Source: Boswellia sacra
Taxonomy: Eukaryota; Streptophyta; Magnoliopsida; Sapindales; Burseraceae
Direction: 5' to 3'
Assembly: GCA_013180625.2 (NCBI GenBank)
Contig: SNVD02013719.1
Location: 1 to 64,000, forward strand
Length of the DNA stretch: 64,000 nt
Made by a program: the position numbers and the translations under genes
The notes under the pieces: generated by a model
Database searches by the model: none
Told to the model about the DNA's origin: nothing
Seen by the model: the letters and a program-made list of their open reading frames with translations, nothing else
Shown here: in pieces, positions 30,545 through 43,691 of the stretch
Position numbering within the stretch: position 1 is the first letter of the stretch
How the letters are laid out: each line of letters opens with the position of its first letter

Positions 30545-32532
30545 TGTAACGCCCCAAAACCAAAATACAAATATGCTTGGAAATTACTAACAATAAACCT
30601 CTAAACAAAAGCTTCAATAAGTCTTCTTATTGCATATTTCCAAAAACAAAATAAAGCCTCAACATCAACCATCAAGCCCAACCATTCTTCCGCTGCGCTA
30701 CTCTGATAAAATGTTGGAGACGAGGGGTGAGCCGTCAACTCGGTAAGTAAAATCATGCACAACCATTTAGTATCTTAAAACAATTATAAAAACATCATAT
30801 AATTCATAGTTTAATACTTCATTTCCAAAAATAATATCTTAACAAAAATAAAGTCATAAGCATTTGTAACATTTAAGATCAAAGAAATCATTCACAATCG
30901 TTAAAGAAAAAAAAAAACATTTATCGACTCATGTCACATAGTGTCGCCTGTAATCCCGGTGACCCAGCCCAGAAATATGTCACCTATATTCTCGGTGACC
31001 AGGCGCAAAAATATGTCACCCGTAATCCCGGTGACCTGGCCCAAAAGTCGTGTGCACACTAATACCACAGCTGGGTTTAGAATTCATAACAGTATTCAGA
31101 TACTATGGCCAATGAGTCAAAACATTCAAAAACCATTGCAAATAACACCATACTCAAAGTACATATACTAATAACTTTTCTTAGATAATAATTAGTTCTC
31201 AAAAGATCAAGCTTCTAAAAAAAAAAGCCAAGAAAAGGATTAATAAATATTCTGATTTCGTAAAAATAGTTTGTTAAAAGTTCCTTTCACTCAAACGGTT
31301 TTTAACATAAAAACGGTTTTTGAGAATCAATTTAAAAGATTTGCTAGAACTCTAATTCCATGATTTATATTTTAAAACAGAAAATAATTCATATAATATG
31401 ACATGAAAATATTTTCTAACATATCAATATATTCATTAAGAACACGCTACACTTTAATCACAGTACATGTATGATTTCACTTACCTTGATCGATCTAAAA
31501 AGAGAAATATCCTAGCTCTTACTCATCCAATTGTTATCCTAAGACATAACCAGAAAATATTTTGACAAAGTCATAAACTCAACACCTCATATGTTCTACA
31601 AAATTCCCTTAAAATTTCGTAAACAAACCGTTCTGCCAAAGACTCATTCCTTGAATAGAGGTAATTCCAGAAATTTTAGAAATTTATGTCCTAATCCAAT
31701 TAACCTAGGATTTTGCAGAGGCAAACTAGACACATAATGTATTCAATAAAAATTTTTCAAAGCAAGTTACTTTTAGAAACTATTTTTAGATGATTTTCGT
31801 TTTCTTCCAGTAAATTCTATCCAGAATTTTTAGATTTAGATGTTTGAAATTCAAATTTTCATAAAAAATATTATACAGGTTTAAAAATCCTGAAAATTTA
31901 CAAAAACATATATATCATCTTCATAAATCAGCATATAAAATTTGAGAAATTTTTGAATCCTCTAGCATATTAAAAAAATTTTTTGAAATTCGTAATATCC
32001 AGAGACCATAGTATTTTCCAGGATTTCAATAGAAAGTTCAAAAATTCATAATAAATTGAAATATGGATCTTTTTTCGTGAAATAAAATTGTACACCTTCC
32101 TATTTATGTCTACAATGACATATAAAAAGACTAGATTGAAACTCGATTTTTAATGTCCTTAATAAATTCAAAAAGCTTAAACTGTTCCTTAAACCTATGC
32201 AAAAATCTTAGTATAAATCTAGGCAAAAATGATTTCTAGTAAATAGTCATTGCATCAAACTAAGGAGAATATGATCTTACCTTGAAATTCTTTGAGTTTC
32301 AAAGCCTCCACCTAGCTTTTATATTTGAAACCCTAATTGTGATATCATAATAATGTTTATATATACTAGATAAGGTGAAAGTATTTCAAAAGAGATAAAA
32401 CTCAATCACTATTAATCTCTTCCAGCTTAAATCTAATTAAATCTCTTTTTTTATTATTATTGTTATCATTATCATTGACTAACTCCTATTATGACTTAGA
32501 TAGCCCTATCAAAAAAAATCACGGTCGTTACA
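30545..32532 (-). repeat. Array LTR 3
   Basis: 1988 bp, canonical ends TGTAACGCCCC and CGGTCGTTACA. Subrepeats at about 30940-31045; the plus frame 30941-31171 arises from them. Confidence 0.8.
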
Positions 32533-32798
32533 TTCTCCCCCCTCAACAAAATTTCGTCCTCGAAATTTGATGCATATCTCAACTTCCTTAGTCTTGAGTC
32601 TTTGGCTTCTTTGCTTGACTATTGTCTACCTGATTACAAGTGTTAAAGTCTCTCCTCTTTAGGCAATCCTTAATTATGAGTCCCAATGTTCTAGGTTTCT
32701 AAGATCTAAAGAAAATTTATCATCTTTAATCTAAGTCACTACTTCTATTGACGTTTTATAGTCTACATAATCATATACCTAAGCTCTGATACCATAAC
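32533..32798 (-). other. Array internal region 3
   Basis: 266 bp with the same primer site and polypurine tract; the best preserved 'aaaatttcgtcctcgaaatt' lies at about 32548-32568. Confidence 0.8.
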
Positions 32799-34788
32799 TG
32801 TAACGCCCCAGAACCAAAATACAAATATGCAAGGAAATTACTAACAATAAACCTCTAAACAAAAACTTCAATAAGTCTTCTTATTGCATATTTCCAAAAA
32901 CAAAATAAAGCCTCGACATCAACTATCAAGCCCAACCACTCTTCCGCTGCGCTACTCTGATAAAATGTTGGAGAGGAGGGGTGAGCCGTCAACTCGGTAA
33001 GTAAAATCATACACAACCATTTAGTATCTTAAAATAATTATAAAAACATCATATAATTCATAGTTTAATACTTCATTTCCAAAAATCATATCTTAACAAA
33101 AACATAGTCATAAGCATTTGTAACATTTAATAGCAAAGAAATCATTCACAATCGTTAAAGATTAAAAAAAAATATTTATCGACTCATGTCACATAGTGTC
33201 ACCCGTAATCCCGGTGACCCGACCCAGAAATATGTCACCTGTATTCCCGGTGACCGGCCCAAAAATATGTCACCTGTAATCCTGGTGACCCGGCCCAAAA
33301 GTCATGTGCACACTAATACCACAGCTGGGTTTAGAATTTATAACAGTATTCAGATACTATGGACAATGAGTCAAAACATTAAAAAACCATTGTAAATAAC
33401 ACCATACTCAAAGTACATATACTAATGACTTTTCGTAGATAACAATAAATTCTCAAAATATCAAGCTTCTAAAAAAAAAAATCAAGAAAAGGATTAATAA
33501 ATATTCTGATTTTGTAAAAATAGTTTGTTAAAAGTTCCTTTCAATCAAACGGTTTTTAACATAAAAACGGTTTTTGAAAATTAATTTAAAAGATTTCCTA
33601 AAACACAAAGTCCATGATTTATATTTTAAAACAGAAAATAATTCATATAATATGACATAAAAATATTTTCTAACATATCAATATATTCATTAGGAACACC
33701 TTACACTTTAATCACAGTATATGTATGATGTTACTTATCTTGATCGATCCAAAAAGAGAAATATCCTAGCTCCTACTCATCCAATTGTTGTCCTAAGACA
33801 TAACCAGAAAACATTTTGACAAAGTCATAAACTCAACACCTCATATGTTCTACAAAATTCCCTTAAAATTTCGTAAACAAACCATTCTGCCTAAGACTCA
33901 TTCCCTAAACAGAGGTGATTCGGGAAATTTTAGAAATTTATGTCCTAATCCGATTAACCTAGGATTTTGCAGAGGCGAACTAGACACATAAAGTATTCAA
34001 CTAAAAATTTCATGAAGCAAGTTACATTCAGAAACTATTTTTAGATTATTTTTTTTCTTCCAGTAAATTCTATCCAGAATTTTTAGATTAAGACGTTTCA
34101 AATTCAAAATTTTATAAAAAATATTCTACAGGTTCAAAAACCCTAAACATTTACAGAAACATATATATCATCTTCAGAAATCAGCATATAAGATTTGAGA
34201 AATTTTTTATTCCTCTAGCATATTAAAAAAATATCCGAAATTCGTAATATCCAGGAACCATAGTATTTTCCAGGATTTCAATAGAAAGTTCAAAAATTCA
34301 TAATGAACTGAAATATTGATCTTTTTTTGCGAAATAAAATTATGAACCTTCCTATTTATGTCTAAAATGACATATAAAAAGACCAGACTAAAACTCGATT
34401 TTTAAAGCTCTTAATAAATTCAAAAATCTTAAACTATTCCTTAAATCTCTGCAAAAATCTTAGTATAAATCTAGGCAAAAATAATTTCTAGTAAATAGTC
34501 ATTATATCAAACTAAGAAGAATATGATCTTACCTTGAAATTCTCTGAGTTTCAAAGCCTCCACCTAACTTTTTTATTTAAAACCCTAATTATGATGTCAT
34601 TATAATGTTTATATATACTAGATAAGGTGAAAGTATTTCAAAAGAGAGAAAACTCAACCACTATTAATCTCTTCCAATTTACGTCTAATTAAAACTCTTT
34701 TTTTTTTTTTACTATTATTATCACTATCCTTGACTAACTCCTATAATGACTTATATAGCCCTATCAAAAAAAAATTACAGTTGTTACA
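32799..34788 (-). repeat. Array LTR 4
   Basis: 1990 bp, ends TGTAACGCCCC and AGTTGTTACA. Subrepeats at about 33190-33300. Confidence 0.8.
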
Positions 34789-35503
34789 GGTTTCTTATTA
34801 TGTTGTTGAATCTTCAACTCTCTAGGGATCTTCTCATCATTCTTACACGTCCTTGCAAAATTTAAAAATCTCTTGATGGTGTAAAATCCGTTCAAATTTT
34901 TACCGTGTTCGTTGTGTTCTTCAACAAATTGATTTCCAGTATCTAGAGGAATTCTTCCATGCGATTCCTATTGAAGATTCCATCGACTGATGTTACTCTT
35001 CTTTCCTTGTGAGTTGCTAAGCTATTACCATGGCCAGGGCTTGTCACCAGTTCGTTCGATGATTTTGGCGTTATCTTCGGATCGATCAAGAATCCCCACA
35101 CAACCGCGGCCCCCCCCCCGGCCACCTTTTTCTTTTTCCTTCCTTTCTCTTTTTTCTTCTTATTCTTTTTTCTCTCTCCCTTTTCTTTTTTCTTTTTCTC
35201 TCCTTTTTCCTTTCTCCTTCTCTTTTTTCTTTCTTGTTTTCCGTCTTTTTCTTTTTTTTTTGCCTTTGTTTCTTCTTTTCGCTTTCCTCACTTGTGGAAT
35301 GGCTAGTCGACTATTAGACAATCGCCCTGCTATTTGACAGTCAGTTAATAGCTGGCTGGTGGTTTGACTGCCTTGTGACTATTGAGGACCTTTACAATGT
35401 CTCTCCACCTTTTTTCAGTTTCGTTTGTGCATAACTTTCACATTTTTCATCTGATTCGCTTCCAGTTTTCTCCCACATCTTCTTCTCGACTTACTTTCTC
35501 CAA
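34789..35503. other. Element C spacer with pyrimidine-rich tract
   Basis: It resumes element C after the array. A ~170-bp C/T tract (35112-35285) corresponds to one in D (51485-51715). 'agccggctagc'-type motifs follow at 35330-35380, resembling those in the LTRs. It is upstream of the antisense gene and could be its promoter region. Confidence 0.5.
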
Positions 35504-36871
35504 TGGCAGACCATCAATCTACCTTGACTTCTAAAAGACCAAGAGGTGCCGGTTATCTACCCACTGAGATCGATCCAGTCTAGAAGTCAACATTGAATGG
35601 TCTTCTAAAAGACCAAGAGGTGCTGGTTATCTATGATGTGGCTTCCCACACGATTAGTCTGGTATGTATTCTTCTTCATTCTCTGATTTTCTATTTTCTT
35701 CAAATTTTCTAGGCACGTATTCATGTAGATACTTCAATTTATTGCTTTAGGAATACCACAAGAGAAAGATGTCTGGGTATTTTTTTGCAGCCCATAATTG
35801 GTTTGTAGAGATAAAGAATGAGACTGTTATGAGTAGGATTGCTGATATTGAATTCTACGAATTTATCACTTATCTTCCGCATACCCCTTGGTACACTCAT
35901 CCTCGAGCATTAGCCTCTTTATGGGAGAGGTGGATGGACATGACCCACACTTTCCATCTTCCAAATAGTGAGATGACTCTTATACCTTTGGACGTTGCTG
36001 CCTTGACCAGCCTTCCATATGGTGAGGAGGCCATTGCTATTGATGCATGTATTGTAGACTCGAGGGATCAACAAAATTTGATTCGATAACTTTTAAGGTA
36101 TGAGGTAACAGCCAAGAGCAACATGGCCATTGGAGACGAAGATCCAACCTGTCTCCAATAGAGTTGGACCAGTATGCTCGTAGCCTCATTGTCTATATAC
36201 TCGGTGCGACGCTCTTCACCCATGCATTTCCTTTGACTTTACTTCTTGCCCTCCAACATCTTGATTGAGTGAAGGATTTTGATTAGGGTTGTGCTGCTCT
36301 CAGCCAACTGTATTTTGGTTTGGATAAAGCCTGTCAAAGCGTTGCTAGGATCGTTGGATTTGCTTCACTTCTTGAGGTGACTTCTTTCTTCTCTACACCT
36401 TCGTATTTTGTTCGTATGACTTCCATTTTTGATTCTATACTATCCATGATAGATGTGGGTGTATGAGTTAGGAATTCTACCATCTCTTCTTCCTATTTGT
36501 AAGGATTCTTCCTTCCCATAGATGAAGAAGTGGGCTACACGTTGTGCAAAGCTCAAGAGGTCTCATGAGCTAGACTTTTTTTGTGATTACATTCATAAGG
36601 TGACTTGGGACAAGGTAAAAAAAAAAATATAGTCAATATATATATTTTTTTTACAACAAAATCTTACCATGCTTCTCCACTCTTTCACATATTCACTCTT
36701 AGTGGTGGGGTCTTGAGGAGCTCTGATTCGCGGCTATAAGGGTTGCTTCCCCCTTTAACTTGTACCATATCCTCCTTCCTTGCGTGAACAACATGATGTG
36801 GTATTTGGGTGATCGCGTATGGGATAGGTACAAAGGCCCAACACATCGTATAATTCCTCCTTCGCCATAGG
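35504..36871 (+). pseudogene. Plant mobile domain gene, 5' part (element C)
   Basis: The gene runs antisense to the element's own pol. After an ATG at 35504 and a GT...AG intron-like stretch (from about 35661), the exon at 35769-36089 encodes EFITYLPHTPWYTHPRALASLWERWMD (in pieces), then THTFHLPNSEMTLIPLDVAA, then LTSLPYGEEAI. This is the plant mobile domain (PF10536, aminotransferase-like) core 'THTFHLP..EMT..L.DVA.L..LP'. Later exons are recognisable by comparison with D but have stops. The gene is cut at 36871 by the copia insertion and resumes at 43692. Genic relatives (MAIN/MAIL1) act in transposon silencing; a role here is unknown. Confidence 0.7.
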
Positions 36872-37937
36872 TGTTAGCCCTAAGGCTACATGATAATTTT
36901 GATGATAACAATACACATTGATTAATTGAGATTTACTAACATGTTTATTTATGTGCAAGACTAAGATCATTGAAATAATTTTAAAATCAATAAGAGGCTT
37001 ATTAAAATGAAGTGTTGAAGCTAAGGAGAAGACTACATGTTAAAGGCACCAAAGTTTAAGAACAAGGATTGACTCAAGGAATGTGACACATGAGCAATGT
37101 TCAATCAATTGGTCATATATATCTCTACAAATATCCAAATGATGTGATTCTTGAGCCTTTGGAAAGCTTACTCAATTTATAACATTTCATATGTTTTAAT
37201 GAAATTCAAATTTCAAGTGCAAGGTTGTCCAAATCATCATGCAAGTTGAAAGACAAATGGAAGCAGCTGACATGAGCACCGAATACTCCTTTGGACATAT
37301 CTTGAGCTAGAAAAATCAAAATGACTTGATTCTTGCGGCATTGAAAGATGACTTAATGAGGAACATTTCATATGTTTTGAAGAAATTCAAATTTCAAATG
37401 GAAGGCCGACATAATTGACATGCAATTCGGTGGACTGACACAGAGAAGAAAAATCAACTCACATGAGCACCGAATGGTGTTTTGGCCATATCTTAAGATA
37501 GAGATATCCAATTGCTTTGATTCTCAATGTTTTGAAAAGCTTATTCAAATATGAAGATCTTTTATGTTTTGAAGAAAAAAAGTCTTGGTGAAGTTGTTCA
37601 TCAAGCAAGTTGTAAAGTATTCTACAACTTAGTGGAAAGCCTAGCTTGTGGAGGAGCTAGGAGCCCGTGGACGTAGGCAAGGTTTGCCGAACCACGTAAA
37701 TTGAGTTTGCACTCTCTCTATCCCCTATACTCTTTACATTTACTTGCACTTGAGATTATTTATTTTGCTATTCTATTGATTGCATCTTAGACAACTTCTA
37801 TTTTCATCTTCTTCACTTCTATTCTCAAAAGAAAAAGTGAAATAATTTTTATCTTTCAAGAAAAGTTTTATAAATTCGTTTTGATAAATAAAACCCAATT
37901 CACCCCCCCCTCTTGGGTTGTCATACCTGGGTCAACA
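36872..37937 (+). repeat. Copia 5' LTR
   Basis: TGTTAGCCCTAAGGCTAC to GTCATACCTGGGTCAACA; a C run near the 3' end (37902-37910) varies in length from the other LTR. Confidence 0.95.
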
Positions 37938-37939
37938 AG

Positions 37940-37951
37940 TGGTATCAGAGC
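37940..37951 (+). other. Copia primer-binding site, tRNA-iMet
   Basis: TGGTATCAGAGC, two bases after the LTR: the standard initiator-tRNA primer of plant copia elements. Confidence 0.95.
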
Positions 37952-37992
37952 AAGGTTGCTCATTTTTTTTAAATCTTAACCGATTTTGAGCT

Positions 37993-39367
37993 ATGGCAAC
38001 TTTTAATTCAACTTCATATGTTGAGGGACTTTCTATCTCTAGACCTCCATTTTTTAATGGAAGTGATTACTCTTATTGGAAAACTAGAATGAGTATTTTC
38101 TTGAAATCTTTTGATTATGATTTATGGTCTATTGTTTTGGAAGGACCTTTTGTTCCTACCAAAATTGAAAACGGAGAAAGCATGCTTAAAGAACCTAAAG
38201 AGTTTAGTGAAGATGATAAAAAGAAATTGAGTTTGAATGCTAAAGCTATGAATGTGTTATATTGTGCTCTAGATAGAAATGAGTTTAATAGAATATCTAC
38301 TTGTTCTACGGCACAAGAAATATGGCACACACTTGAAGTAACTCATGAAGGAACTAGTCAAGTTAAAGAATCTAAAATTAGTATGCTAGTTCATAGTTAT
38401 GAGCTTTTTAAGATGAAATCGGATGAATCAATTTCTGAAATGTTTACTAGATTTACGGATATTATTAATAGTTTGAAATCTCTTGGTAAATCTTATTCTA
38501 ATGTTGAAATGGTGAGAAAGATTCTTAGGTGTCTACCAAAATCTTGGGAGCCAAAGGTGACGGCAATTCAAGAAGCAAAGGACCTCACCAAACTACCATT
38601 AGAAGAACTTATGGGTTCTCTCATGACTCATGAAATCATCTTGAAGGAGAATGAAGAAGAAGATTGCGAAGTGGCAAACATGTGCTTCATGGCTTTAAGA
38701 GAAAATGAGATAAGTATTCTAAACCATGATCCTAAGCTTTCATATGATGAATTACTTGAAGCATTCCAAAATTTACATGTGCAAGTTGATAAACAAAATT
38801 CAAAAATCAATGCTTTCAAAAAGAAGTCAAAAATCATGTTATCTCATAGAAGAGTTAGTGGAAATAAATGAAGCTTTAGATTTTGAAAGTTTGGAAAGTC
38901 AAATACATTTTTTAAAAACTAAAAATGAGATTTTAAAACAAAAGGATTTTGATAAATTAGAGAAAGAAAATGTTATTTTGAAAAAGGAAAATAATGACTT
39001 AAGAAATATTGTTGATAGTTTTACAAAAAGCACAAAAAATTTGAATTCTATGTTACAAAACCAAAGGTGTGTTTTTGATAAAAGAGGTTTAGGATATAAA
39101 ACTCATAAAAATCAAAAGTATTTTAAAAATTATTTTGCTCATGCATCTTCTAGGAATAATCCTAATCATTCATGTACTTATTGTGGAAGAAAAGGACACA
39201 AAGTGCATTCTTGCTATATTAAGAGAAATCCTAATTTGAAACAAATATGGGTTCCAAAAAGTACCATAACTAACCCCCAAGGACCCAAGAACTTTTGGGT
39301 ACCAAAAAGTCGCTCTTTTAATGTTGATTGTAGAAACAAAGGAGTGGCAAACACAAGTGGTACTTAG
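37993..39367 (+). pseudogene. gag: Copia gag, frameshifted
   Basis: The first frame (37993-38871) carries the copia Gag core: RPPFFNGSDYSYWKTRMSIF near residue 18, then LNAKAMNVLYCALD and EIWHTLEVTHEGTSQVKESK. Near 38830 the frame shifts; the continuation (to 39367) holds a coiled-coil-like Lys/Glu-rich stretch and the zinc knuckle CTYCGRKGHKVHSC (C-x2-C-x4-H-x4-C). The final TAG at 39365 lies in a second shift before protease. Gag is the particle protein. Inactive as read. Confidence 0.9.
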
Positions 39368-40818
39368 ATAGTAGATGCTCAAGGCATATGACCGGAGATG
39401 CCTCCAAGTTCTCAAGATTAATCATGAAGAAAGGAGGATATGTGACCTTCGGTGATAATGCCAAAGGAAGGGTAATCGGACATGGTGATATTGGTAACCC
39501 TTCTTCACCTATTATTAAAGATGTTTTGCTTGTTCATGGTTTGAAACATGATTTTGATTAGCATTAGTCAATTGTGTGATAAGGGATATTTTGTTGCTTT
39601 TGAGCCTAATAGATGTGTGATTAAGGATGTTAGTAACAATAAGACATTATTTGTTGGTAATAGATGTGGTAATATTTATACAATTGATATTGATGTTAAT
39701 TATCATGTAGAAAATTGTTTCATTGTTAATCATGATGCTTAGTTATGGCATAGAAGGTTAGGTCATGCTAGCATGGACACAATTTCAAAAATTTCTAAAA
39801 ATGATTTAGTTGATGGTCTTCCAAAAATAAAATTTGAAAAGGATAAGATTTGTGATGCTTGTCAATTTGGAAAACAAGTGAGAACTTCTTTTAAACAAAA
39901 GAAATTTATTTCAACAAATAAACCTCTACAATTACTTCATTTGGATTTATTTGGACCATCAAGAACTCAAAGCCTTGGTGGAAAGTATTATGTTTTTGTT
40001 ATTGTGGATGATTATTCAAGATTCACTTGGGTGTTATTCTTGAAAACTAAAAATGAGGCCATACAAGCTTTTTCAAAATTTACAAAAAGAGTCCAAAATC
40101 AAAAAGGGCATTCTATTGTATCCATTAGAAGTGATCATGGTGGTGAAGTAGACAATGTCGCGTTTGAAAATCTTTGTGATGAAAATGGTTTTGAACATAA
40201 TTTTTCCGCACCTAGAACTCCACAACAAAATGGTGTTGTTGAGAGGAAAAATAGGACTATCCAAGAAATGGCTAGGACCATGTTACTTGAAAATAATTTG
40301 CCAAAATATTTTTGGGCCGAAGCCGTTAGTACCGCATGCTTTATAATCAATAGAGTCCATATTAGAGCTTTAATGAAGAAAACTCCTTATGAACTTTGGA
40401 AAGGAAGAAAACCCAACATTGGATTTTTTAAAGTTTTTGGACGTAAATGTTTTATTTTAAACACCAAGGATAACCTTGGAAAATTTGATGCAAAAGCCGA
40501 TGTTGAAATTTTTGTTGGCTACTCCAACCATAGTAAAGCATATAGAGTTTTTAACAAAAAGACTCTTACTATTGAAGAATCTATGCATATTGAATTTGAT
40601 GAAACTAATGTTATTTCTTCAAAGAATTTAGATGATGATGTTGTTGAGGTAGAAAGGCAAATCAAGGAATCAAGGCTTGATGAAAAGAGCCAAGATGAAT
40701 TACAACTTCAACAAGAAAAGCTTGAGGAAGTAAATGATTCTTCCCAAGAATTACCAAAGGAATGGAGGTATGCAAAAGCTCACCCTAAGATCTCATTATT
40801 GGTGAACCATCACAAGGT
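39368..40818 (+). pseudogene. Copia protease and integrase, broken
   Basis: Protease remnant: WYLDSRCSRHMTGD around 39360-39400, with Arg where the D-S/T-G catalytic motif has Gly. A shift occurs near 39550 and a TAG at 39740-39742. Integrase follows from 39743: HHCC finger (HRRLGH ... CDACQFG) and D-D-E triad (LHLDLFGP, RSDHGGEV, NGVVERKNRT). The open part 39773-40822 is 349 residues and ends in a one-base shift just before RT. Not functional without correction. Confidence 0.9.
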
Positions 40819-42399
40819 ATGAAAACTAGATCTTCTTTTAAGAACTTTTGTAATCATTTTGCTTTTGTCTCTCAATTTGAACCAAAATCTTTTAAAGAAA
40901 ATGACGAAAGTTGGATTTTGGCTATGCAAGAAGAATTGAATCAATTTGAGAGAAATCAAGTTTGGGAATTAGTCCCTAGACCCAAAAATCATTCTATTAT
41001 AGGCACTAAATGGATTTTTAGAAATAAAGTAGATGAAAATGGCACCATTATTAGAAACAAAGCTAGACTTGTTGCTCAAGGATACAATCAAGAAGAAGGT
41101 ATTGATTATGAGGAAACCTTTGCACCGGTTGCTAGATTAGAATCAATTAGAATGTTGTGTGCATTTGCATGTTATAAAAATTTTACATTATATCAAATGG
41201 ATGTCAAAAGTGCATTTTTAAATGGTTACATTATGGAGGAAGTATATGTAGAGCAACCTCTTGGTTTTCAAAATCATGATTTTCCAAACCATGTTTTCAA
41301 ACTCAAAAAGGCACTTTATGGCTTGAAACAAGCACCAAGAGCATGGTATGATAGATTGAGCAAATTTCTCATTGATAATGGTTTCGAAATGAAAAAAGTT
41401 GATACTACTCTTTTTGTTAAAACAAAAAATGATGATTTATTAATTGTTCAAATCTATGTTGATGATATTATATTTGGTGCTACTAATGTCTCTATGTGTG
41501 AGGAATTTTCCAAGTGCATGCAACAAGAATTTGAAATGAGCTTAATGGGAGAATTAAATTTCTTCCTTGGACTTCAAATCAAGCAATCAATAGATGGGAT
41601 CTTCATTAATCAAGCTAAATACACAAGAGATCTTCTCAAGAAGTTTGGCATGGATAATTCAAGGACATATAACACACCTATGGGTACATTAACCAAGCTT
41701 GACAAAGATGAGAAAGGAAAAGATGTTGAGGTAACAAAATATCGAGGTATGATTGGCTCTCTTTTGTATTTAACTGCTAGTAGACCTGATATTATGTTTA
41801 GTGTGTGTATGTGTGCTAGATTTCAATCTTGTCCAAAGGAATCTCACCTTAAAGCTGTCAAAAGGATATTTAGATATCTTCTTGGAACCATAAATCTAGG
41901 TCTTTGGTATCCTAAGTGTGATAATTTTGATCTAATTAGTTATTCGGATGCGGACTTTGCTGGAAGTCTTCTTGATAGAAAGAGCACTAGTGGCTCTTGC
42001 CATTTTCTAGGACATGCATTAGTCTCATGGTTTAGTAGAAAACAAAATTCTGTTGCCTTATCAACCGCGGAAGCCGAGTATATTGCAGTAGGAAGTTGTT
42101 GTGCACAATCTCTTTGGATGAAACAAATTTTAAAAGATTATGGTGTGGTATTTGATCATATTCCCATCAAATGTGACAATACAAGTGCCATCAACATTTC
42201 AAAAAATCCAATACAACACTCTAGGACTAAGCATATAGAGATTAGACATCATTTTATTAGAGATCATGTGCAAAAAGGTAATATTTCTTTAGAATTTGTT
42301 CCCACCGATAAACAATTAGCCGATATATTTACTAAACCCCTTAGTCAAGATAGATTTAGCATAATTAGAAGAGAATTAGGCATGTTGGATATGTCTTAA
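40819..42399 (+). CDS. Copia reverse transcriptase - RNase H
   Basis: A 526-residue open frame, the intact 3' part of pol. RT: WVFELVPRP-like block, [43 protein letters not shown] and catalytic YVDDIIFGA. RNase [32 protein letters not shown], and the [11 protein letters not shown] and ADIFTKPL blocks. It ends at 42399 before a spacer with 'aagggggagaa' motifs and the polypurine tract. The ATG at 40819 is internal to the original polyprotein. Confidence 0.95.
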   Translation: MKTRSSFKNFCNHFAFVSQFEPKSFKENDESWILAMQEELNQFERNQVWELVPRPKNHSIIGTKWIFRNKVDENGTIIRNKARLVAQGYNQEEGIDYEETFAPVARLESIRMLCAFACYKNFTLYQMDVKSAFLNGYIMEEVYVEQPLGFQNHDFPNHVFKLKKALYGLKQAPRAWYDRLSKFLIDNGFEMKKVDTTLFVKTKNDDLLIVQIYVDDIIFGATNVSMCEEFSKCMQQEFEMSLMGELNFFLGLQIKQSIDGIFINQAKYTRDLLKKFGMDNSRTYNTPMGTLTKLDKDEKGKDVEVTKYRGMIGSLLYLTASRPDIMFSVCMCARFQSCPKESHLKAVKRIFRYLLGTINLGLWYPKCDNFDLISYSDADFAGSLLDRKSTSGSCHFLGHALVSWFSRKQNSVALSTAEAEYIAVGSCCAQSLWMKQILKDYGVVFDHIPIKCDNTSAINISKNPIQHSRTKHIEIRHHFIRDHVQKGNISLEFVPTDKQLADIFTKPLSQDRFSIIRRELGMLDMS

Positions 42400-42614
42400 T
42401 TTTGCTTTAATATGATAGCATATGTTAAGGGGGAGAATATATTTAGGGGGAGTAGTTAATTTGATTGCATTTTTTTTTGATGATAACAAAAGGGGGAGAA
42501 ATAGTTGGATTGCTTATATTCATAACAAGTGCCATTCTTTTTGCTTATTGTTGATTTTATTTTCATTCTTGATTTTAGATTATATTTTAAAGCAATCAAT
42601 GGTTTGTCATCATC

Positions 42615-42627
42615 AAAAAGGGGGAGA
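42615..42627 (+). other. Copia polypurine tract
   Basis: AAAAAGGGGGAGA one base before the 3' LTR. Similar purine runs at 42428-42450 and 42489-42500 precede it. Confidence 0.9.
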
Positions 42628-42628
42628 T

Positions 42629-43691
42629 TGTTAGCCCTAAGGCTACATGATAATTTTGATGATAACAATACACATTGATTAATTGAGATTTACTAACATG
42701 TTTATTTATGTGCAAGAGTAAGATCATTGAAATAATTTTAAAATCAAGAAGAGGCTTATTAAAATGAAGTGTTGAAGCTAAGGAGAAGACTACATGTTAA
42801 AGGCACCAAAGCTTAAGAACAAGGATTGACTCAAGGAATGTGACACATGAGCAATGTTCAATCAATTGGTCATATATATCTCTACAAATATCCAAATGAT
42901 GTGATTCTTGAGCCTTTGGAAAGCTTACTCAATTTATAACATTTCATATGTTTTAATGAAATTCAAATTTCAAGTGCAAGGTTGTCCAAATCATCATGCA
43001 ATTTGAAAGACAAATGGAAGCAGCTGACATGAGCACCGAATACTCCTTTGGACATATCTTGAGCTAGAAAAATCAAAATGACTTGATTCTTGTGGCATTG
43101 GAAAGATGACTTAATGAAACATTTCATATGTTTTGAAAAATTCAAATTTCAAACAGAAGGCCGACATAATTGACATGCAATTCGGTGGACTGACACAAAG
43201 AAGAAAAATCAACTCACATGAGCACCGAATGGTGTTTTGGCCATATCTTAAGATAGAGATATCCAATTGCTTTGATTCTTAATGTTTTGGAAAGCTTATT
43301 CAAATATGAAGATCTTTTATGTTTTGAAGAAAAAAAGTCTTGGTGAAGTTGTTCATCAAGCAAGTTGTAAAGTATTCTACAACTTAGTGGAAAGCCTAGC
43401 TTGTGGAGGAGCTAGGAGCCTGTGGACGTAGGCAAGGTTTGCCGAACCACGTAAATTGAGTTTGCACTCTCTCAATCCCTATACTCTTTACATTTACTTG
43501 CACTTGAGATTATTTATTATTGCTATTCTATTGATTGCATCTTAGACAACTTCTATTTTCATCTTCTTCACTTCTATTCTCAAAAGAAAAAGTGAAATAA
43601 TTTTTATCTTTCAAGAAAAGTTTTATAAATTCGTTTTGATAAATAAAACCCAATTCACCCCCCCTCTTGGGTTGTCATACCTGGGTCAACA
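42629..43691 (+). repeat. Copia 3' LTR
   Basis: 1063 bp, same ends as the 5' LTR; followed directly by the ATAGG duplication and resumption of the mobile-domain gene. Confidence 0.95.

Larger units (their letters stand above)
26035..34788 (-). mobile_element. Tandem array of a non-autonomous LTR element (4 LTRs, 3 internals)
   Basis: The plus-strand order is LTR-internal-LTR-internal-LTR-internal-LTR with period about 2251-2259 bp. LTRs begin TGTAACGCCCC and end CGGTCGTTACA (inverted TGTAACG/CGTTACA). Internal regions hold a minus-strand primer site (ATGGTATCAGAGC, tRNA-iMet) and polypurine tract (AAGGGGGGAGAA). Flanks GGTCT (26030-26034) and GGTTT (34789-34793) suggest one original insertion with one mutated duplication base. 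'TCGAGGACGAAATTTTGTTAAG' on minus (split at about 32543-32564) is the typical 3' end of Del/Tekay-type chromoviruses. There is no coding capacity. Confidence 0.85.
36872..43691 (+). mobile_element. Ty1/copia retrotransposon (SIRE/Tork-like)
   Basis: LTRs 36872-37937 and 42629-43691 (1066 and 1063 bp), starting TGTTAGCCC and ending GGGTCAACA. Perfect ATAGG duplication (36867-36871, 43692-43696). tRNA-iMet primer site, polypurine tract, and gag-PR-IN-RT-RH in copia order, with several frameshifts. I count about 20 LTR differences (~2%). Confidence 0.95.
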
